Notes: a model not told the origin generated them from the sequence alone. A stretch of 64,000 nt of DNA from Acidisarcina polymorpha (GCF_003330725.1 NZ_CP030840.1:4898001-4962000), one strand, 5' to 3'. Counted from the first letter of the stretch, positions 25,270 to 33,904 are shown. Numbers and translations: made by a program.

Positions 25270-25966
25270 ATGACTCAGATAGAGGTAATAGCAGGTTCAT
25301 TCTTTGCCGTGTTCCTCGTGGCGCTAGTGGTCCGGGACTTGGCGCGCGTCAATGTGGGTGTTGCAGCCCTGGTCTCGGCTTACTGCGTCGTGACCGGTTC
25401 GCTTGCCTACCGTGGAGCGCTCCTGTCGACGGCGGAAAGACTGCCTCCCGCCGCGCTCATTGACGGACAATTCCTGATGCTGCTGCTGGTTGCGTCGACA
25501 TTGGCGCCTGGAATGAAGGCTTGGCGAAAGATCCCTGTCGAGCGGTTCTTTGCCTGGCACTCGATCCGAATGCCTATGGGCGTTCTCAATGCCTATGGGC
25601 GTTCTCATGGTCGTACTGGCTTTTTCCGGTCGGCTCGCTCCGCAGTTTGGATGGGGCGCAGGGGTCGGTGAAGTCGTCGTCGGACTATGGGCCGCGGTAT
25701 ACGTCTTCGTTCCGCGATCCCGCAGCGGTCGTTCCGTTGTGGCGTGGTGTGCGCTCGGCCTGCTCGATGTCCTCGTTGGGATGACGACTGCTGTATTGAC
25801 CTTTCGATCGCCCTTTCAGCAATTTTCGCATGCCCATCAGATGACTGTGATGAGCGCGATACCCATGGTGCTAGTTCCGAGTTTCTCAATGGCCGTGCTT
25901 ACGATATCCACGCTTCTAATCTTTGTTCGGTGTGAGGAACTTGGTGATGGCCAAGTCCACGGATAA
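25270..25966 (+). pseudogene. Multi-pass membrane protein broken by a 19-bp tandem duplication
   Basis: Two frames carry one membrane protein. Frame 1 (25270-25671) begins MTQIEVIAGSFFAVFLVALV and reaches HSIRMPMGVL; frame 2 (within 25550-25966) continues MVVLAFSGRLAPQFGWGAGV and ends VRCEELGDGQVHG. They are separated by AATGCCTATGGGCGTTCTC, present twice in tandem at 25569-25587 and 25588-25606. Taking out one 19-bp copy restores one frame of about 225 residues with several membrane segments. The gene is therefore inactive as it stands unless slippage deletes a copy. The family is unknown to me; it resembles small permease-like or DUF-type membrane proteins. Confidence 0.85.
25569..25606 (+). 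repeat. 19-bp tandem duplication causing a frameshift
   Basis: AATGCCTATGGGCGTTCTC is repeated exactly, end to end (25569-25587, 25588-25606). Nineteen is not a multiple of three, so the reading frame of the membrane protein is lost. Such direct repeats are easily gained and lost by replication slippage, so the state may be reversible. Confidence 0.92.
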
Positions 25967-26010
25967 CAAACTTCAGTGGATGCGAGCCGTTGTTGAACTT
26001 GAGGTATGGA

Positions 26011-26811
26011 ATGAAGAGCAGCGTTCACGAGAAGATAGTGCTCGTACTGAATGCTTCCTCCGCTACTGGGCTAGCACAAAGCTTGTACCTGCGCCGCAAG
26101 GGTTACAGGACGATAGGATTGCTCGAAGGTTCGCCCCGGGCCGGTGTGGACCTACCTTTCGAACCCATCCTTACCTCCGTATCGGAAGAAGATAGCCTGC
26201 AAACTATCCAGAAGATAATGTCATCCCTTCGCCGACTTGACGCAGTTATTTCTTGGCCGCCGCCATTCCTGCTCGCTGCGTCGGACGAACTCCAAGACGA
26301 CGAAATAGGAAGATTTCTCTCCGCCCATCTTATTCGAATCCTGAAGATGGAAACGTTGCTCTTGCAGCATATGCGAGCCGCCGGAGGCGGAAAACTTATC
26401 AACATCGTTTCAGCTCCCGCACAGAGAGCATTATCCTGTCTCGGGCTTTACCAAGCTACGCAGGCTGCGATACGCGCGTGGTCCGAAGCAACGTCAAGAG
26501 AACTCGCGAGCGTCGGCGTTTTCATCTCTGTTGTCGAATGCGGAAGAATTCACGGAGCTAGTGCGAAACTGACGTTACCAGCGCGACCACTCAAGAGGCG
26601 AGATCATGACAGACTCGCGACTATGGAGGGCTTGGTCGCCGGAGACCGGCATTGGGTCGGCGATGAGATTCTGGTTGAGAAGGTAGAGCGCATCCTTCAA
26701 GAGAGTAAACCGAAGGCTTACTATGCTGCGGACCGAACGGTTGGTTTACGGAGTTTCATCGGACGCTTGCTGCGGTTATTTCTGGGGACAGGTGCACGAG
26801 GAGGAACTTGA
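26011..26811 (+). CDS. Degenerate SDR-family protein
   Basis: A 266-residue protein with an SDR outline but changed key residues. KIVLVLNASSATGLAQSLYL replaces the TGxxxGIG loop, AVISWPPPF stands at the NNAG position, and YQATQAAIRAW carries Tyr but Gln in place of the Lys of YxxxK. The C-terminal part ends RSFIGRLLRLFLGTGARGG. Related to DUF1776-like or other short SDRs with a non-catalytic or altered function. I start at ATG 26011, with GAGG six bases upstream; a TTG at 25990 is possible. A terminator-like hairpin follows at 26818. Confidence 0.65.
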   Translation: MKSSVHEKIVLVLNASSATGLAQSLYLRRKGYRTIGLLEGSPRAGVDLPFEPILTSVSEEDSLQTIQKIMSSLRRLDAVISWPPPFLLAASDELQDDEIGRFLSAHLIRILKMETLLLQHMRAAGGGKLINIVSAPAQRALSCLGLYQATQAAIRAWSEATSRELASVGVFISVVECGRIHGASAKLTLPARPLKRRDHDRLATMEGLVAGDRHWVGDEILVEKVERILQESKPKAYYAADRTVGLRSFIGRLLRLFLGTGARGGT

Positions 26812-26817
26812 CTCCTG

Positions 26818-26851
26818 CCGCGCGGCCGACGAGCGGAGGTCGGCCCCGCGG
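26818..26851 (+). terminator. G+C-rich stem-loop after the SDR-like gene, next to the group II intron
   Basis: CCGCGCGGCCGAC and GTCGGCCCCGCGG form a 13-bp stem with one mismatch around an eight-base loop, seven bases after the stop of the SDR-like gene. No T-tract follows because the intron starts 13 bp later; the exon downstream may have been separated by the insertion. Terminator hairpins are known targets of some group II introns. Confidence 0.6.
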
Positions 26852-27474
26852 GATGAGGGTACGGGTGCGACTTGAAGTCGTCTGAATGATTGTTCAACAC
26901 GGGAGGATTCGTGGAGCTGAACCTGCGGTTCCGTCCGCAGTAGCCTATCGGCATCGGCGTAGCTGGCAACGGCTGGGTCGAAAGCTGCCGAGACAAGGGC
27001 CCTCTATCTTTCGAGAGAGAGGGAATCCCGTGAGGGCGTCGCTCACACTGCCAGCGTCACGGCGGTGGGAGGGCCGGGCTGAGTGATATGTCCAACGCAT
27101 GTGAACTGCCGCAGGCATCGTCAACATCAAGGAGCCAAAGACGCTGATAGGCTCCAGCCAAAAGGCACGCAGCCGGTTGCTCCACCCCTAACATGGAGCA
27201 CGCGGACATAAAGGCTGCCGGTGTGCAGGCAGGGACTACATCATTCGTGTCGTTCAAGCGGAACAAGGTAAGCCCGATGCTCCGCCCTTCGGGGCAGGCG
27301 TTGCCGTAAGGCAAGCTGATGGAGCAGCGGGTAGAGGATGCTGGAGAAAGCGAATGCCGCTCTGTAACGGCGCGGATAGGAGTTGCGATATCACTCCGCT
27401 GCGAAAGCAGGCAGACTTCCAGCCGGTCGTGGTTGACGAAAGAACTTACAGAATCTTCGTAGGAGGACATGCAA

Positions 27475-28964
27475 ATGAACGTGGCGCAATCCATGTGTGC
27501 GGCCTCCGGCCCTGCGTCGCAATGGGAACAGATCGACTGGTCCCGTTGCGAGCAGACGGCCAGGAGACTGCAGGCGCGTATCGTCAAGGCACACAGGGAG
27601 GCCGTCACGGTAAGGTGAAAGCCCTGCAGTGGCTGCTGACCCACTCGTTCTGCGGCCGGGCGTTGGCCGTGAAGCGGGTGACGCACAACAAGGGCAAGAA
27701 CACGCCGGGAGTCGACGGAGCAGTCTGGCGATCTCCGGCATCCAGATACAAGGCCATCGATACGCTGCGGCGGCGCGGGTACTCTCCGCAGCCACTGCGG
27801 CGGGTCTACATCCCGAAGGCCAATGGAAAGCTGAGGCCGCTGGGCATACTCACGATGAAGGACCGCGCCATGCAGGCGCTCTACCTGCTGGCGCTGCTCC
27901 CAGTCTCGGAAACGACCGCCGATCTCAACTCCTATGGTTTTCGACCGGAACGGTCGACCGCCGATGCCATCGAGCAGGGCTTCAATGCTGTGGGTATGAG
28001 AAACAGTGCCCGATGGGTGCTGGAAGGCGACATCCGCGGCTGTTTCGATAATATCAGCCACGAATGGATGCTCGATCACATCCCTGTAGATAAAGAGGTT
28101 CTGCGGAAATGGTTGAAGGCGGGCTTCATGGAAAATCGAACGCTGTTCCCCACAGAGGCAGGAACACCGCAGGGCGGGATCATCTCGCCGACGCTGGCGA
28201 ACCTGACGCTGGACGGGCTGGAGCGGCTTCTGAAGGAGACCTTCCGCAAGCGGAAGATCGACGGGAAGCTGCACAACCTGAAGGTTAACTTCGTACGCTA
28301 TGCCGATGACTTCATCATCACTGGAAGCTCGAAGGAGCTGCTGGAGGATGAAGTCAAGCCACTGGTCGAGCGGTTCCTGCTCGACCGTGGTCTGCAGCTC
28401 TCTCCTGAGAAGACCTGCATCACGCATATCGAAGACGGCTTCGACTTCCTTGGGCAGAATCTGCGTCGGCATGGCGGCAAGGTCCTCACCACACCTTCGA
28501 AGAAGAACATGCACGCGTTCTGCGAGAAGGTACGCGGGGTCATTCGTAGGAACGACTCCGCGAAGCAGGTGCACCTGATAGGACGGCTCAACCCTGTTAT
28601 CCGGGGCTGGGCGAACTATCACCGTCATATCGTCGCAAGTGGGGCGTTCAGAAAAGCGGAGATGGTCCTCTGGCAATCGCTCTGGCGATGGGCGAAGCGC
28701 CGCCACCTGAAGAAATCCGCTGCCTGGATCGCTGAGCGGTACTGGCATCGGCTGGGCGCGGGGAGACGGTACTTCGCCGTGATGGCCGGTTCGAACGCGC
28801 GGCCTGGCCGCGCAATGGTGGCTTACCTGATCGACCCAAGGAAGATACCGATCGAACGGCACATCAAGGTGAGGTCGAATGCAAACCCGTTCGATCCACG
28901 CTGGCGCGATTACTTCGTATCTCGAAAGCGAGCGAAGCGCGTCCGGTCATCGCCTGCGTGGTGA
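27475..28964 (+). pseudogene. ltrA: Group II intron reverse transcriptase/maturase (LtrA-like), frameshifted near the N-terminus
   Basis: A perfect AGGAGG (27461-27466) precedes ATG 27475, which opens MNVAQSMCAA...QWEQIDWSRCEQTARRL, the normal start of this maturase type. That frame stops at 27616. The rest, GGRHGKVKALQWLLTHSF onward, is in the next frame and stays open to 28964. One base is missing around 27595-27600 (expected HRE-GRHGKVKALQ). Downstream are the RT fingers/palm (SYGFRPERSTADAIEQGF), catalytic FVRYADDFIITG, thumb/maturase X domain (LIGRLNPVIRGWANYHRH) and a short tail. No clear HNH endonuclease is seen. Without the N-terminal 40 residues or a -1 shift, the RT core might still be expressed from an internal start, but is likely impaired. 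Confidence 0.85.
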
Positions 28965-29000
28965 AGCCGGCTTCGCTCACGCGAGGCTTACGCACGGCTT

Positions 29001-29034
29001 GAGCCGGATGATGGGAAACCATCAAGTCCGGTTC
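29001..29034 (+). ncRNA. Group II intron domain V (catalytic hairpin)
   Basis: The 34 bases beginning GAGCCGGATGATGG and ending TCCGGTTC fold into the standard domain V: an outer stem with the AGC-containing strand, a two-base bulge, and an inner GATGG-GAAA-CCATC hairpin with a GAAA tetraloop. Length and motif are canonical, so the ribozyme core looks intact. Confidence 0.92.
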
Positions 29035-29160
29035 TTAGGGGACGGAGCGGCAGCAATGCCGCTTCCTTACCCGACGAGAAACCGAAGCAAGCGAGAAGTC
29101 CTAGCGACTAGTCCGTCATCGGAAGTAACCGGTTCACAGTGTGCCTGATCGATCTTGACT

Positions 29161-29439
29161 GTCCCTACCTTTGTACGTCGATGCGGCGTTTTATCTGCCT
29201 GGACAATCGTTTCTCCCCGGTCTTGCCAGAATGCGCTTACCACGATAATCTCATAGGCAGGCGGTATGACATAAGCCACAAAGAAGCGAGTCGGCAACGC
29301 ATCGTCGAAGCGGCCTCCCAGCGCTTTCGCCTGAATGGGGCAGAAGCTGTTCGGACCGCGGATGTCATGCAAATGACAGGCATGACCGTTGGTGGCTTCT
29401 ACAAGCATTTCGAGAGCAAAGACGACCTGCTCGAAACCG
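29161..29439 (+). repeat. Direct repeat A, copy 1 (truncated TetR region)
   Basis: This 279-bp block matches 31821-32096 with roughly 90% identity by eye, including the promoter-proximal DNA and the first part of a TetR gene. The match stops abruptly at AAACCG (29439/32096). Copies are 2.66 kb apart and in the same orientation, so recombination between them would delete the intervening DNA. Confidence 0.85.
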
Positions 29440-29486
29440 ACGTCTTCCTCCGCGCAGCTGGCGAGCGGAGGCGGCCACGCAAATGA
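29259..29486 (+). pseudogene. Truncated TetR gene (N-terminal HTH only), start codon lost
   Basis: The translation (RRYDISHKEASRQRIVEAAS..., MTVGGFYKHFESKDDLLET) matches the first 59 residues of the intact TetR at 31916. The intact ATG-AGG is here AGG-CGG, so the start codon is gone, and after LLET the sequence becomes unrelated (DVFLRAAGERRRPRK) and stops at 29486. The effector-binding domain is absent. It is a decayed partial duplicate. Confidence 0.85.
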
Positions 29487-30360
29487 GTGCACAGGGCGAA
29501 ATTCGCCGGGAGTTTCCCGTATCGCTGATTAGAACGCTTGTCATCGCACGGAGGAGAACTGCTTGATTCATTCGGACGACCCTTTACAATCCAGGTGTCC
29601 ACCTGATGGCGGAAGTCAAAAGATTTTCAGGATCAGAAATGAGAGAACTCGCTCTATCTGTCGCTTCGTTTGTCCTACCTGTCTCAGTTCTCTGTGCCTT
29701 GATGGCCTCTTCCGCTGTAGACGCCTTGAAGTGCCTGAACATCAAGGGCACTCCTAAGCAATATGTCGCAAACTTTCTTGTGGTGAGAGCGTGTTTGTCT
29801 CAGACATGGTGTCGCCCTCTTCGCGTGACGAGTCCCGTATCGAACGTGGCTCCCAAAGATCACAGCCGGCAACCTCTGACTTCCTCTCCTGGGACCTAAT
29901 CAGCGTGTCGGCGCCCTTCGGGCAATTGTATCTCTCTAACGCTCGCTCAGTAGCGCAGCGATACCCTCGACAGACGCCGGCCCGGAGTGCAGTTACTGTT
30001 CATCGCTGTCGTCGCTCCGAGCACAATCACCCTACTCTTGCCTTCCTCCGTTTGCGCCGCACTCGCGGCTTTAACATCCTATCAGCCCCTCCGACCTGCA
30101 CTTATGGCGGCACTCTCTGAAGAGAAGCTTCAGCCCCAACAAAGGGTGGTAAGGTCATCGCTTATGTTTCGCCATGTTCTATCCTTCCGGACATTCTCAG
30201 TCCATTCCGGTGGTGGTCGCAATGAGTTTTACTAGCCTCAACAAAGGAGCAGCTTCAGTGTTGACACTCACAGCTAGAAAGATCTATCGGGCTATAACTC
30301 TCATCTGTTTAGTTCACGCATTGGCCGCGTGGAGTTATCTCAGCAAAGGAAGATTTCGTA
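29487..30360. other. Gene-poor, decayed stretch
   Basis: No complete gene is supported here. Short frames occur, such as 29606-29899 with a leader-like start (SVASFVLPVSVLCALMASSA) and 29987-30235 with a hydrophobic start, but none continues into a recognisable domain or has a good ribosome site. Taken with the truncated genes on both sides, I read it as remnants left by deletions. Confidence 0.5.
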
Positions 30361-30624
30361 ATGCCGTTTAAGGATAATAAAAGAGCGGTCTTGGTGGGCG
30401 AAACGAGCGCGGGTTCTAGTGGACAACCGATCACATTTCACTTTAATGCTGATCAGAGTGTTGCAGTTTCCGCGAAGACGGTCTATTTCCCTAATGGCTC
30501 ACTGTTCGAGAGAGTTGGTATAACCCCGGATGTTGAAGCTTCTCCGAGTCTGGAAGATTTGAAAGCAGGTCGTGACACCATCTTGGACCGAGCGATTGCT
30601 TTAGCTAGAACGGCCAAACCATGA
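30361..30624 (+). pseudogene. C-terminal fragment of an S41-family (C-terminal-processing/tricorn-type) peptidase
   Basis: The 87-residue frame KDNKRAVLVGETSAGSSGQP, later FERVGITPDVEASPSLEDLKAG, ending LDRAIALARTAKP, is the last part of an S41 peptidase: the strand after the catalytic Ser region (GETSAGSSGQP), and the conserved VGxxPDVxxxP...DLxxGxD tail. The PDZ domain, the catalytic Ser and Lys and any leader are missing and I see no remainder upstream, so it cannot be active. The first ATG of the frame (30361) merely follows a decayed stretch. Confidence 0.8.
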
Positions 30625-31319
30625 GAATCGCCCCGTGTCTGCCATGTCTAATTGGCCTGTATAGTTCTGATCGCGCCAGCGGAAGCCAAAGTGCAGATCC
30701 AAATCGATACCTCGAACGCGCACGCAGTTGAGTTGTTCAGGTTCACGTGGCAGTCTCCAACAAGGTGATCGCGAACCGTCGTAGCTCCTACTGTCAACAG
30801 TCTGTACACGATCCGCTGACTGATGCTGGTGATAGGCATATCGTCGAAGAACTTGCGTACGCCCGGAAGACGAGCATCGCCAGTACCGAAGTCGATAATG
30901 GTTCCGTCTCGGATGACGCTATCCCAACGGTTACCGTACCCGGACGAGAGAGTTTTAGAGACCGGTCCAGATACGGTGGATTGTCGCCTTCTTCGGTTGT
31001 GTTTGCTTAAACGTTTAACGGCGAACCTACTCGGCTTCGGTCAGCAAGTCGGGCTGATTCTCTTGCGGAATGCCGATGTGGATTCAGAAGGCACCCCCCA
31101 CCACCTGCGTCGGTGAGGAAGATGCGCAGCAGGCAATCCTGACAGCATTGGACGGTAAGCAGTGTTTCGTTGTTCCTGACCGACTCTCGGCCGTCTCGCT
31201 CCTCTTGTCCCAGTGCACTACTCGTGTCCGGGATGTTGACCTCTGGCTGTGGGCGTATTGCGGCCACAGCTTTACAGTCTCGGTACAAGTCGTGGACCAA
31301 TCGGCCGCGCCCGCACAGT
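30625..31319. other. No recognisable gene
   Basis: Only short overlapping frames on both strands, none with a motif or ribosome site I can name. It lies between two pseudogenes and is probably further decayed sequence. Confidence 0.45.
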
Positions 31320-31553
31320 TCCAACTTCGACTCTCTACCCGAATTCAGGCGTATCCACTTCTGAATGTCGGTTGCGAGTTCCTCTTTTCGCACGATTTCT
31401 GGATGCAAACGCCCAGAATAACTGCAGGCTGGGGCAGGTAAACATCCCGGTAACGGTTGAGTCATCATTCAGATCGCTTGGCCGCCAAACGCACTCGCAC
31501 TCTTCGCACCAATGAACTACAGCAAGCGAGCTCGCATTTTCGATGTCGGACAA
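31320..31553 (-). pseudogene. Zinc-ribbon protein gene with a frameshift inside the second Cys pair
   Basis: The frame starting at 31553 reads MSDIENASSLAVVHWCEECE, then VTGMFTCPS, and then leaves the expected sequence. One base skipped near 31430 restores CPSCSYSGRLHPEIVRKEEL in the other frame. The restored protein would have two Cys pairs (WCEEC and CPSC) like the zinc-ribbon protein at 7890-8084, which shares the order IHV/VVH-C-x2-C-...-TxxGxFxC-x2-C. So this is a related small gene with a one-base insertion. The C-terminal end is unclear. Confidence 0.6.
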
Positions 31554-31820
31554 GGTAAATACTCCTAAGGTCTGGCATTTCGCCTGACGAAGATCGGGCT
31601 CGTAACCCGATTCGAGGCAAACGTCCTTCCGAAGAAACGGGCTTCGGCACCCTCGTTCACTGGTTCATATCGTGACGCACGGGCACAATCCTGACAGCGG
31701 TAAACCTAAATTACCCCTTCGTCGCTTTCTGATCGATTCACTGTCTGTATCAGCCCTGGTCGCAGTAGAAAAGTCGTGTCCTGGATGCTGGCTCCAACTG
31801 CGCTGTACTGCGGCCTCAGC

Positions 31821-32096
31821 GTCCCTGCTTCTGCACGTCGATGCAGCATTCTATCTAGCTGGATCATTGTTTCTCCCGCTTGCCAGAATGCGATTACCAC
31901 GATAATCTCATAGGCATGAGGTATGACCTAAGCCACAAAGAAGCGAGCCGGCAACGCATCGTCGAAGCGGCCTCCCAGCGCTTTCGCCTGAATGGGGCAG
32001 AAGCTGTTCGGATCGCGGATGTCATGCAAATGACAGGCATGACCGTTGGTGGCTTCTACAAGCATTTCGAGAGCAAAGACGACCTGCTCGAAACCG
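31821..32096 (+). repeat. Direct repeat A, copy 2 (intact TetR region)
   Basis: The intact partner of 29161-29439: it holds the promoter region and the first 60 codons of the TetR gene at 31916. Differences include a 3-bp change (TTCTCCCCGGTCTTGCC in copy 1, TTCTCCCGCTTGCC here), and the start codon, which is kept here. Confidence 0.85.
31892..31907. promoter_or_regulatory. Candidate operator/-10 region of the tetR-SDR-dinB operon
   Basis: GATTACCACGATAATC is an inverted repeat (GATTA/TAATC arms, six-base spacer) that contains a GATAAT -10 hexamer (31901-31906); TTGCCA at 31880-31885 is a possible -35, though the spacer is only 15 bp. The site lies just before the TetR ATG at 31916, as for an autorepressor. 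In the truncated copy the left arm is changed to GCTTA. Confidence 0.45.
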
Positions 32097-32521
32097 CAGT
32101 TTCGGCAGCGCTTGAAACCGTTTCGGCGCGAATCACAACTCAGGTTGCGGGGCTCGGTCGATCGGAAGCTTTGCGAGCAGTGATCTCTTTTTACCTGAGT
32201 GAAGAGCATGTCAAGCATCCCGAGCTGGGGTGTGCGCTCGCGGCGTTGGGTACGGAGGTAGCCCACTTTCCGCCAAGGGTTCGCCGCGAGGTCAGCAAAG
32301 CACTCGACGCATACGCGGACCGACTCGCGTTCCTTATGCCCGGCGACACACCTGCTGCTCAAAGAGGTGCCTTCCTGATTCTGTTTCCTTCAATGGCCGG
32401 TTGCGTGATGACCGCACGCGCTCACAAAGGTTCGAGCACAAGAGCAGAGATCCTCGCGGGTGCCCGTTCGTTCTTCATATCAGCTTTCTGCTCTCCCGCA
32501 ACGAAAGGACCCTCCCAGTGA
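31916..32521 (+). CDS. TetR/AcrR family transcriptional regulator
   Basis: A 201-residue TetR regulator. SHKEASRQRIVEAASQRFRL, then IADVMQMTGMTVGGFYKHFE, is the HTH, followed by the helical ligand domain (LGCALAALGTEVAHFPPRVR). GGFYKHFESKDDLL links it to the NemR/AcrR-type group, like the TetR at 18533. The start is the ATG at 31916, corresponding to the start lost in the truncated copy. Its stop overlaps the SDR's GTG (GTGA at 32518-32521) and the SDR in turn overlaps DinB, so regulator and targets form one tightly coupled operon. The inducer is unknown; an electrophile or drug is likely from the company it keeps. Confidence 0.93.
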   Translation: MRYDLSHKEASRQRIVEAASQRFRLNGAEAVRIADVMQMTGMTVGGFYKHFESKDDLLETAVSAALETVSARITTQVAGLGRSEALRAVISFYLSEEHVKHPELGCALAALGTEVAHFPPRVRREVSKALDAYADRLAFLMPGDTPAAQRGAFLILFPSMAGCVMTARAHKGSSTRAEILAGARSFFISAFCSPATKGPSQ

Positions 32522-33330
32522 ATACAGCAAGGTTGCAGAAGCGTTACGGACCGTGGGCAGTGATCACCGGCAGTTCGGACGGAATCGGGAAGGCATTCGC
32601 TAAGCAACTCGCCGCAGCGAAGTTGAACGTAGTTCTCATCGCACGTAGGGCGGCAGTGCTCGAACAGGTGGCCGAAGACCTTAGAAAGGAATACAGTGTC
32701 GACGTTCGCGTGGTCGGCGCCGATCTTTCCAAAGCAGAAGGCCTCCTCGCAGTCGATGAGCAGACGCGGGATCTAGACGTAGGGCTTTTTGTCGCTTCTG
32801 CAGGCTTTGGAACTTCTGGTCCCGTTCTTCAAGCAGACCTGGACGTCGAACACGAGATGCTCGAAGTGAACTGCTTCGCGCTGCTGCACGGTTGCGTAGT
32901 GTTCGGCAATCGACTCCGTCAGCGTCGAGCGCCCGGCGGTCTGATACTCATGTCCTCGCTTGTCGGTTGGCAGGGGACACCTCTGTCGGCGAACTACGCA
33001 GCGACCAAGGCCTATGTTCAATCGTTAGCTGAATCGTTGCGCATCGAATTGAAACCTGCGGGAATCGATGTGCTCGCGTCAGCGCCCGGACCAGTGCATA
33101 GCGGATTTGCTGCGCGCGCCGACATGGTGATGAGCGCGGCTGTCACGCCCGAGGCTGTCGCGAAAGCAACTTTAGCTGCACTGGGAAGACGAGCGACGGT
33201 GATCCCCGGCGCCTTGAGCAAAGTACTTACTTGGTCTTTGCTGCCTCTTCCGCGGGCCATACGCGCTCAGATCATGGGCAAAGTTATGGGCGGTATGACG
33301 AAGCATCAACAGCCTCAGGCGGCCAAGTGA
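32518..33330 (+). CDS. Short-chain dehydrogenase/reductase (17-beta-HSD-12/ketoreductase-like)
   Basis: A 270-residue SDR starting at GTG 32518 (AAAGGA eight bases upstream; the ORF is open further back into the TetR gene, which is not coding for it). ITGSSDGIGKAFAKQLAAAK is the cofactor loop, VASAGFGTSG follows, catalytic Ser in MSSLVG and YAATKAY carries the Tyr and Lys. The C-terminal PGPVHSGFA segment is normal. It overlaps TetR at the start and DinB at the end (both GTGA), so its product level is tied to both. A general ketone or aldehyde reductase is the best guess. Confidence 0.9.
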   Translation: MNTARLQKRYGPWAVITGSSDGIGKAFAKQLAAAKLNVVLIARRAAVLEQVAEDLRKEYSVDVRVVGADLSKAEGLLAVDEQTRDLDVGLFVASAGFGTSGPVLQADLDVEHEMLEVNCFALLHGCVVFGNRLRQRRAPGGLILMSSLVGWQGTPLSANYAATKAYVQSLAESLRIELKPAGIDVLASAPGPVHSGFAARADMVMSAAVTPEAVAKATLAALGRRATVIPGALSKVLTWSLLPLPRAIRAQIMGKVMGGMTKHQQPQAAK

Positions 33331-33902
33331 ATTCCGCCGCTTATAACCCGCCGACCGTTCGCCACGCTCTGCTGAGTTGGGGGTTGAAGCGGCTCTCCCG
33401 AAAGCGCGAGAAGATGTTCGCGGAGTTCGAAGGGTGGAACCCTGATTGGCTTTCTTACAAGCCTTCTGAGCACGGCTGGTCTGTGCTCCAAGTGCTGGAC
33501 CATCTTGCTCGATCAGAGGGCGCGGTTCGTATCCTTGGCGAGCAACAGACGGAGAGAGCGGATAGCCGAATACATCTGGTGGAACGTCTTCGCTTACTGC
33601 GATTCAAGCTTCTCCTGCGCCTCCCTGTGAAGATCAGCGTTCCGAGAAGTCTAGCCATTGTCTCTCCCGAGACGCCTGAATCTCTGGAAGCTGTAACGGC
33701 TTTCTGGCGAAATGAACACGCCCTGCTTGAGGAGTTCGTCGCTATTGCGTGCCCTGCAAGCTTAGGGACTTCGGTTCTGCGACATCCCGCTGTCGGAAGG
33801 GTGAGCCTTAGCGGCGTGTCCGGCTTCCTCCTGGCTCATTTGGCTCACCACCAATATCAACTCTGGAGAGTTCGCTTCATTGTGTCGGAGGTCTTCCTGT
33901 AG
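33327..33902 (+). CDS. DinB family protein
   Basis: A 191-residue four-helix protein starting at GTG 33327 within the SDR stop (GTGA). HGWSVLQVLDHLARSEGAVR and FLLAHLAHHQYQLWRVRFIV carry the histidine positions of the DinB_2 metal site. There is no leader. It is the third gene of the operon, and ATG 33905 of the transporter pseudogene follows two bases after its stop. The gene order TetR, enzyme, DinB, DHA2 pump repeats the layout at 18533-21808. Confidence 0.82.
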   Translation: MNSAAYNPPTVRHALLSWGLKRLSRKREKMFAEFEGWNPDWLSYKPSEHGWSVLQVLDHLARSEGAVRILGEQQTERADSRIHLVERLRLLRFKLLLRLPVKISVPRSLAIVSPETPESLEAVTAFWRNEHALLEEFVAIACPASLGTSVLRHPAVGRVSLSGVSGFLLAHLAHHQYQLWRVRFIVSEVFL

Positions 33903-33904
33903 CG

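Larger units (their letters stand above)
26865..29075 (+). mobile_element. Group II intron (about 2.2 kb) with maturase ORF
   Basis: The 5' end GTGCGACTTG at 26865 matches the GUGYG start of group II introns. A structured region without genes follows (26865-27460), then the maturase coding region, then domain V at 29001-29034 and a domain VI hairpin (GGAGCGGCA...TGCCGCTTCC, 29044-29066) leading to TTACCCGAC, which fits a 3' end near 29075. The element is on the + strand in the gap after the SDR-like gene. The maturase is frameshifted, so the intron may now need help to splice or move. The 5' and 3' limits are read from consensus; 29075 could be off by a few bases. Confidence 0.88.

Noticed and set aside
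25990-26010. TTG start of the SDR-like gene
   Set aside because: The ATG at 26011 has GAGG at proper spacing; the TTG has none.
27354-27596. The first 80 residues of the long + strand frame that carries the RT core
   Set aside because: This part has no maturase similarity; the true N-terminus is in the other frame from ATG 27475.
27057-28862. 601-codon open frame on the minus strand of the intron
   Set aside because: It is antisense to the maturase, Pro/Arg/Cys-rich, has no motif, and is explained by the codon bias of the RT gene.
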